From the NCBI GenBank assembly GCA_021636625.1, contig JAJWLX010000074.1, positions 1 to 16,170 on the forward strand: DNA of 16,170 nt, given 5' to 3'. Shown piece by piece: positions 13,750 to 16,170 of the stretch. The notes under the pieces are model-generated. The model saw only the letters and a list, made by a program, of their open reading frames with translations. It searched no databases and was not told the DNA's origin. The position numbers were made by a program, and so were the translations under genes. This stretch comes from Prevotella sp. (GTDB lineage: Bacteria; Bacteroidota; Bacteroidia; Bacteroidales; Bacteroidaceae). How positions within the stretch are numbered: the first letter of the stretch is position 1; the number at the start of each line of letters is the position of its first letter.

Positions 13750-14877
13750 TTACTTTTTTACCTTTAAAAGCTTGTAATACTCTGCAGCACCAAGCAGGAG
13801 GCAACCTGTGCCGTAGTCCTCGAAATCAGGGACGGAGGTGAAGGTGACAGGCTGACCAGCTGATGGCTCCTTTCCGGTGCCTTGGTTATAGCCGATGAAA
13901 CCATCCTCGTGAACGGATGCGGCAAGAGCCTTCCATGCCTTGTCCATCGCCTTCTGATAGGTGGCTCTAGGAAGAATGCCCTGCTGAACACCCCATGCCA
14001 TACCATAGAGGAAGAGACTAGTACCGGTCATCTCAGGACCGCCATAGTTGGCAGGACAGACGAGACTTACGTTCCAGTAGCCATCCTTGCGCTGGCATTT
14101 CAGAATAGCCTGGCTCATAGAGATGAAATCCTTCTTCAGATACTGATAGTACTTGTCGGTCTTTGGCAAAGTCTCCATCACGCGGACCAGGGCTGCATAC
14201 ACCCAGCCGTTGCCACGGCTCCAGTAGCAGTTGCTGCCATCCTTCTCCTTGTAAGGTGGCACGTAGTTCTTATCTCTCCACCAAAGTCCTTCTTTTTTGT
14301 TAAAGAGTCCATTAGCCAGGGTATCACGGCTCCATTTATAGGAATTCATCGCATAATCCAGATACTTGCGTTCGCCGGTAATCTTGGCATACTTGGCGTA
14401 GGCTGGCATCGCCATCTGGATAGCGTCAATCCAAGTCCAGTAGTTTACTCGGTTGGTGCCCATCTGATGGTCGAGGTTCTCCTTCACCTTGCTCAAGTCC
14501 TTCTTGCCGCCGGTCTGAACGTAGCGGTCCATGTAGGTCTGCTGGCAGCACTGGTTGTCGGCATCGGTATTGTTCACACTTCCACGTGCTGTCCACTTGT
14601 GATAATCTGCCCACTTGTCTGTGTAGTCGAGATAGCGCTGCTGAGGGTCAATCTCGTAAAGCGCCATCAATCCCTCGTAATACACGGCGCGGGTCCAGAG
14701 GTTGCTGGTGCGGACTTTCTTCACGAATGTGTCGAGAGTAGGGTCGCTGTACTTTGTCATGAAGTAGTTGTTGGTGTGATTGGCTACTTCCAGGATTTCA
14801 TTCTGCAATGTGGTCTGGGCAGACATTGAGGTCAAGCCCATGAGCATGCAGAGTGATGATAAGATCAGTTTCTTCAT
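13750..14877 (-). CDS. GH105 unsaturated rhamnogalacturonyl hydrolase
   Basis: 375 residues, a normal size. The chosen start at 14877 gives a signal peptide, MKKLILSSLCMLMGLTSMSA-Q; the frame stays open further upstream to 15156, but that would overlap the preceding gene and lacks homology. The (alpha/alpha)6-barrel pattern of YteR-like enzymes is clear: SNLWTRAVYYEGLMAL, NADNQ-like DADNQCCQQTY at 105-115, WTWIDAIQM with the likely catalytic Asp151, YWSRGNGWVYAAL, and GPEMTGTSLFLYGMAWG. The enzyme hydrates the 4,5-unsaturated galacturonic acid left at the end of oligosaccharides by pectate or rhamnogalacturonan lyases, releasing it from rhamnose. It sits 29 bases after GH106 and 19 before GH28 in one operon. 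Confidence 0.93.
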   Translation of the reverse strand: MKKLILSSLCMLMGLTSMSAQTTLQNEILEVANHTNNYFMTKYSDPTLDTFVKKVRTSNLWTRAVYYEGLMALYEIDPQQRYLDYTDKWADYHKWTARGSVNNTDADNQCCQQTYMDRYVQTGGKKDLSKVKENLDHQMGTNRVNYWTWIDAIQMAMPAYAKYAKITGERKYLDYAMNSYKWSRDTLANGLFNKKEGLWWRDKNYVPPYKEKDGSNCYWSRGNGWVYAALVRVMETLPKTDKYYQYLKKDFISMSQAILKCQRKDGYWNVSLVCPANYGGPEMTGTSLFLYGMAWGVQQGILPRATYQKAMDKAWKALAASVHEDGFIGYNQGTGKEPSAGQPVTFTSVPDFEDYGTGCLLLGAAEYYKLLKVKK

Positions 14878-14906
14878 TTGTCTTGTTATTAATGTTTGTT
14901 TATTAT

Positions 14907-16170
14907 TTACTTGATTTCCACGAGTTTCACGGTGCTGTTGAGTCCGCTTGGCACAGGAGTCCAGTTCTCGTAGGTAGTCTTCTTGTAGTTGATGTCCACC
15001 ACGTTGATTTCCTTCATCTTGCGCCACTTTACGCCCTGACGGTCCATTTCTGCGATGCGGTTGGCAGGCAGGTTGGTTACCTCGATGCGGATGATGTTCT
15101 TGCCCTTGTTGAGGGCATCCTTGCAGTTGAGGATATATGGTACAGCCCAGGCGCAACCTACATATTTATTATTAATATAGACACGGGCACTTTCGCGAAC
15201 ATCACCCAGGTCGATGGTCCACTGCTTCTTGGCATCATCCTTCGACAGCTTGATGGTGGTTTCGTAAACACCTGTTCCCATCATCACCTTCGCCTTGTCG
15301 CTGAGACCTTCCCAAGACTTCACGCCCTTCAGGTTGAAGGTTTCGCCCACCTTTGGAGCATCTTCGGTGAACGATAGCTTCCAGGTTTTGGCAGTCAGGT
15401 CGATGGTCTTGCTATCCGCAGCCGCAAACTTCTCCTTTTCGCTCACCTTCACCTTGGAACCGAGTTTCCATTCGCTTACAGGCTTATCCGAGGTGATGAG
15501 GATGCGGCTTTCGCCACTCTTCAGGTTTATTTCGATGCCCTTATCGCTGATAGCAGCCTTGTGATATTTGCCCGTCATAGGGTTATACCAGAGACCGTTT
15601 TTCTCGTTTACAGCTAGAGCTACGGTAGAAGTGATGTCCTTGCTGGTGAGGTTGGCGATGAAGTAATGATGGCCGATGCTGTTGGCACGGCGAATCATCT
15701 TCAAGCCCAGGTTCTTTCTCATCAGTTCCGGTTTTGCCGCCTGTTCCATTGCCTTGATGTTATCGCCCTTGATAATCTTGGCGCCTTGTGATTTCAATTC
15801 TGATATGTGCTCAATCACATCGCTTGGCATGATGTTGTTGCCAGGAATGATGATGCCCTTATATCGGGTTCCGGCAGCCGTTTCAATCATACCGTTCTTA
15901 AAGGTACACGTGCGGAGATACTTGTCGCTGATGTAGTCGCAGTCGAATCCTGCCTTGTCGATGTCGAGAATCACCTTGATAAACTCCGGTGCCTTCTTCG
16001 CCATGCTGTGGATGTCGAATTGCATCAGCCAGTTCTTGGTATCCTTGCGCCACATATCTCTTACTGGCAGATAAACCAGGAAGTCGTTGTCTGGCTGTCC
16101 CCACTGCAGATAGGTCTGGCAGTTGGTGATGTACTTCATCAGTTCCGGAGCATCGCGCCAGATGCTGTTG
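14907..16170 (-). CDS. GH106 alpha-L-rhamnosidase, C-terminal part (5' end outside window)
   Basis: The frame stays open through the right edge, so only 421 C-terminal codons are present; GH106 proteins are near 1,000 residues. At the visible start, SIWRDAPELMKYITNCQ is followed by LQWGQPDNDFLVYLPV, characteristic of the GH106 barrel (CQ.LLQ.G.PD.DVLVY.P), then a DYISDKYL element. The end is a jelly-roll module with WTIDLGDVRESARVYIN, CAWAVPY and IEVTNLPANRIAEMDRQG, strongly conserved in the family. It removes alpha-linked rhamnose from rhamnogalacturonan oligosaccharides. The main catalytic glutamates known in the family probably lie upstream of the window. An ATG at 16139 is internal and not the start. 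It is the first visible gene of the operon; the promoter is not in the window. Confidence 0.88.
   Translation of the reverse strand, partial: NSIWRDAPELMKYITNCQTYLQWGQPDNDFLVYLPVRDMWRKDTKNWLMQFDIHSMAKKAPEFIKVILDIDKAGFDCDYISDKYLRTCTFKNGMIETAAGTRYKGIIIPGNNIMPSDVIEHISELKSQGAKIIKGDNIKAMEQAAKPELMRKNLGLKMIRRANSIGHHYFIANLTSKDITSTVALAVNEKNGLWYNPMTGKYHKAAISDKGIEINLKSGESRILITSDKPVSEWKLGSKVKVSEKEKFAAADSKTIDLTAKTWKLSFTEDAPKVGETFNLKGVKSWEGLSDKAKVMMGTGVYETTIKLSKDDAKKQWTIDLGDVRESARVYINNKYVGCAWAVPYILNCKDALNKGKNIIRIEVTNLPANRIAEMDRQGVKWRKMKEINVVDINYKKTTYENWTPVPSGLNSTVKLVEIK

Noticed and set aside
13882..14829. A 315-codon plus-strand open frame, and similar ones at 10521-11294 and 12330-12719
   Set aside because: They are shadows of the GH105, CvfB-like and GH28 genes on the opposite strand and have no domain, signal or promoter of their own.
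14878..15156. N-terminal extension of the GH105 gene
   Set aside because: It overlaps the end of the GH106 gene and lacks homology, whereas the start at 14877 gives a proper signal peptide.

Overview
The window looks like chromosomal DNA from a gut Bacteroidota, most likely the Prevotella/Segatella group. The reasons are several sites matching the Bacteroidota promoter pattern (TTTG, about 20 bases, TAnnTTTG), mostly absent Shine-Dalgarno sequences, an Mfa-type fimbrillin, acidic residues after the lipobox of a lipoprotein, a two-domain HU protein, and a SusC/D-era style pectin glycosidase operon. The species assignment is inference from gene content.

Layout. Bases 1-443 hold the 3' two thirds of yaaA, closed by a near-perfect terminator. 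Bases 444-820 hold a promoter and a long leader with four palindromic 21-bp tandem repeats, leading to an HU-like protein fused to a winged-helix-like tail (821-1459). A PF09820-type AAA ATPase/PD-(D/E)XK protein follows from its own promoter (1554-3314). Then come a small lipoprotein and a periplasmic TlpA-like thioredoxin protein (3355-5906). Bases 5907-7297 are a decayed accessory zone: an inverted repeat, a RelE-like toxin tail, an antitoxin-like small protein, a terminator, a strong promoter, a 200-nt rod-shaped RNA that resembles 6S RNA, and the N-terminal stump of a type III DNA methyltransferase. Next is a large fimbrillin lipoprotein (7298-9817).

The most interesting object is the end of the fimbrillin. 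Its reading frame is cut by an amber codon at 9815-9817 and then stays open for 49 more codons to 9967. That tail is abruptly GC-rich and adenine-poor, ends in a conserved VRPFLAF-type terminus and a GC hairpin, and continues a C-type-lectin/FISUMP-like fold. This is what a variable region of a diversity-generating retroelement (DGR) looks like. No reverse transcriptase or template repeat is in the window, so any DGR would have to act from elsewhere.

Bases 9968-10427 hold a hairpin, a CTGATTT-centred repeat array, a 41-codon fused remnant of a DUF4143-type ATPase and a terminator. The minus strand then carries a CvfB-like S1 RNA-binding protein, a Bacteroidales-type GCCCT/AGGGC intergenic repeat, and LolD. 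The right end (12339-16170) is a minus-strand operon, in transcription order GH106 (cut by the window edge), GH105, GH28, closed by a terminator. Together these three would trim rhamnogalacturonan/pectin fragments by removing rhamnose, unsaturated uronic acid and galacturonic acid.
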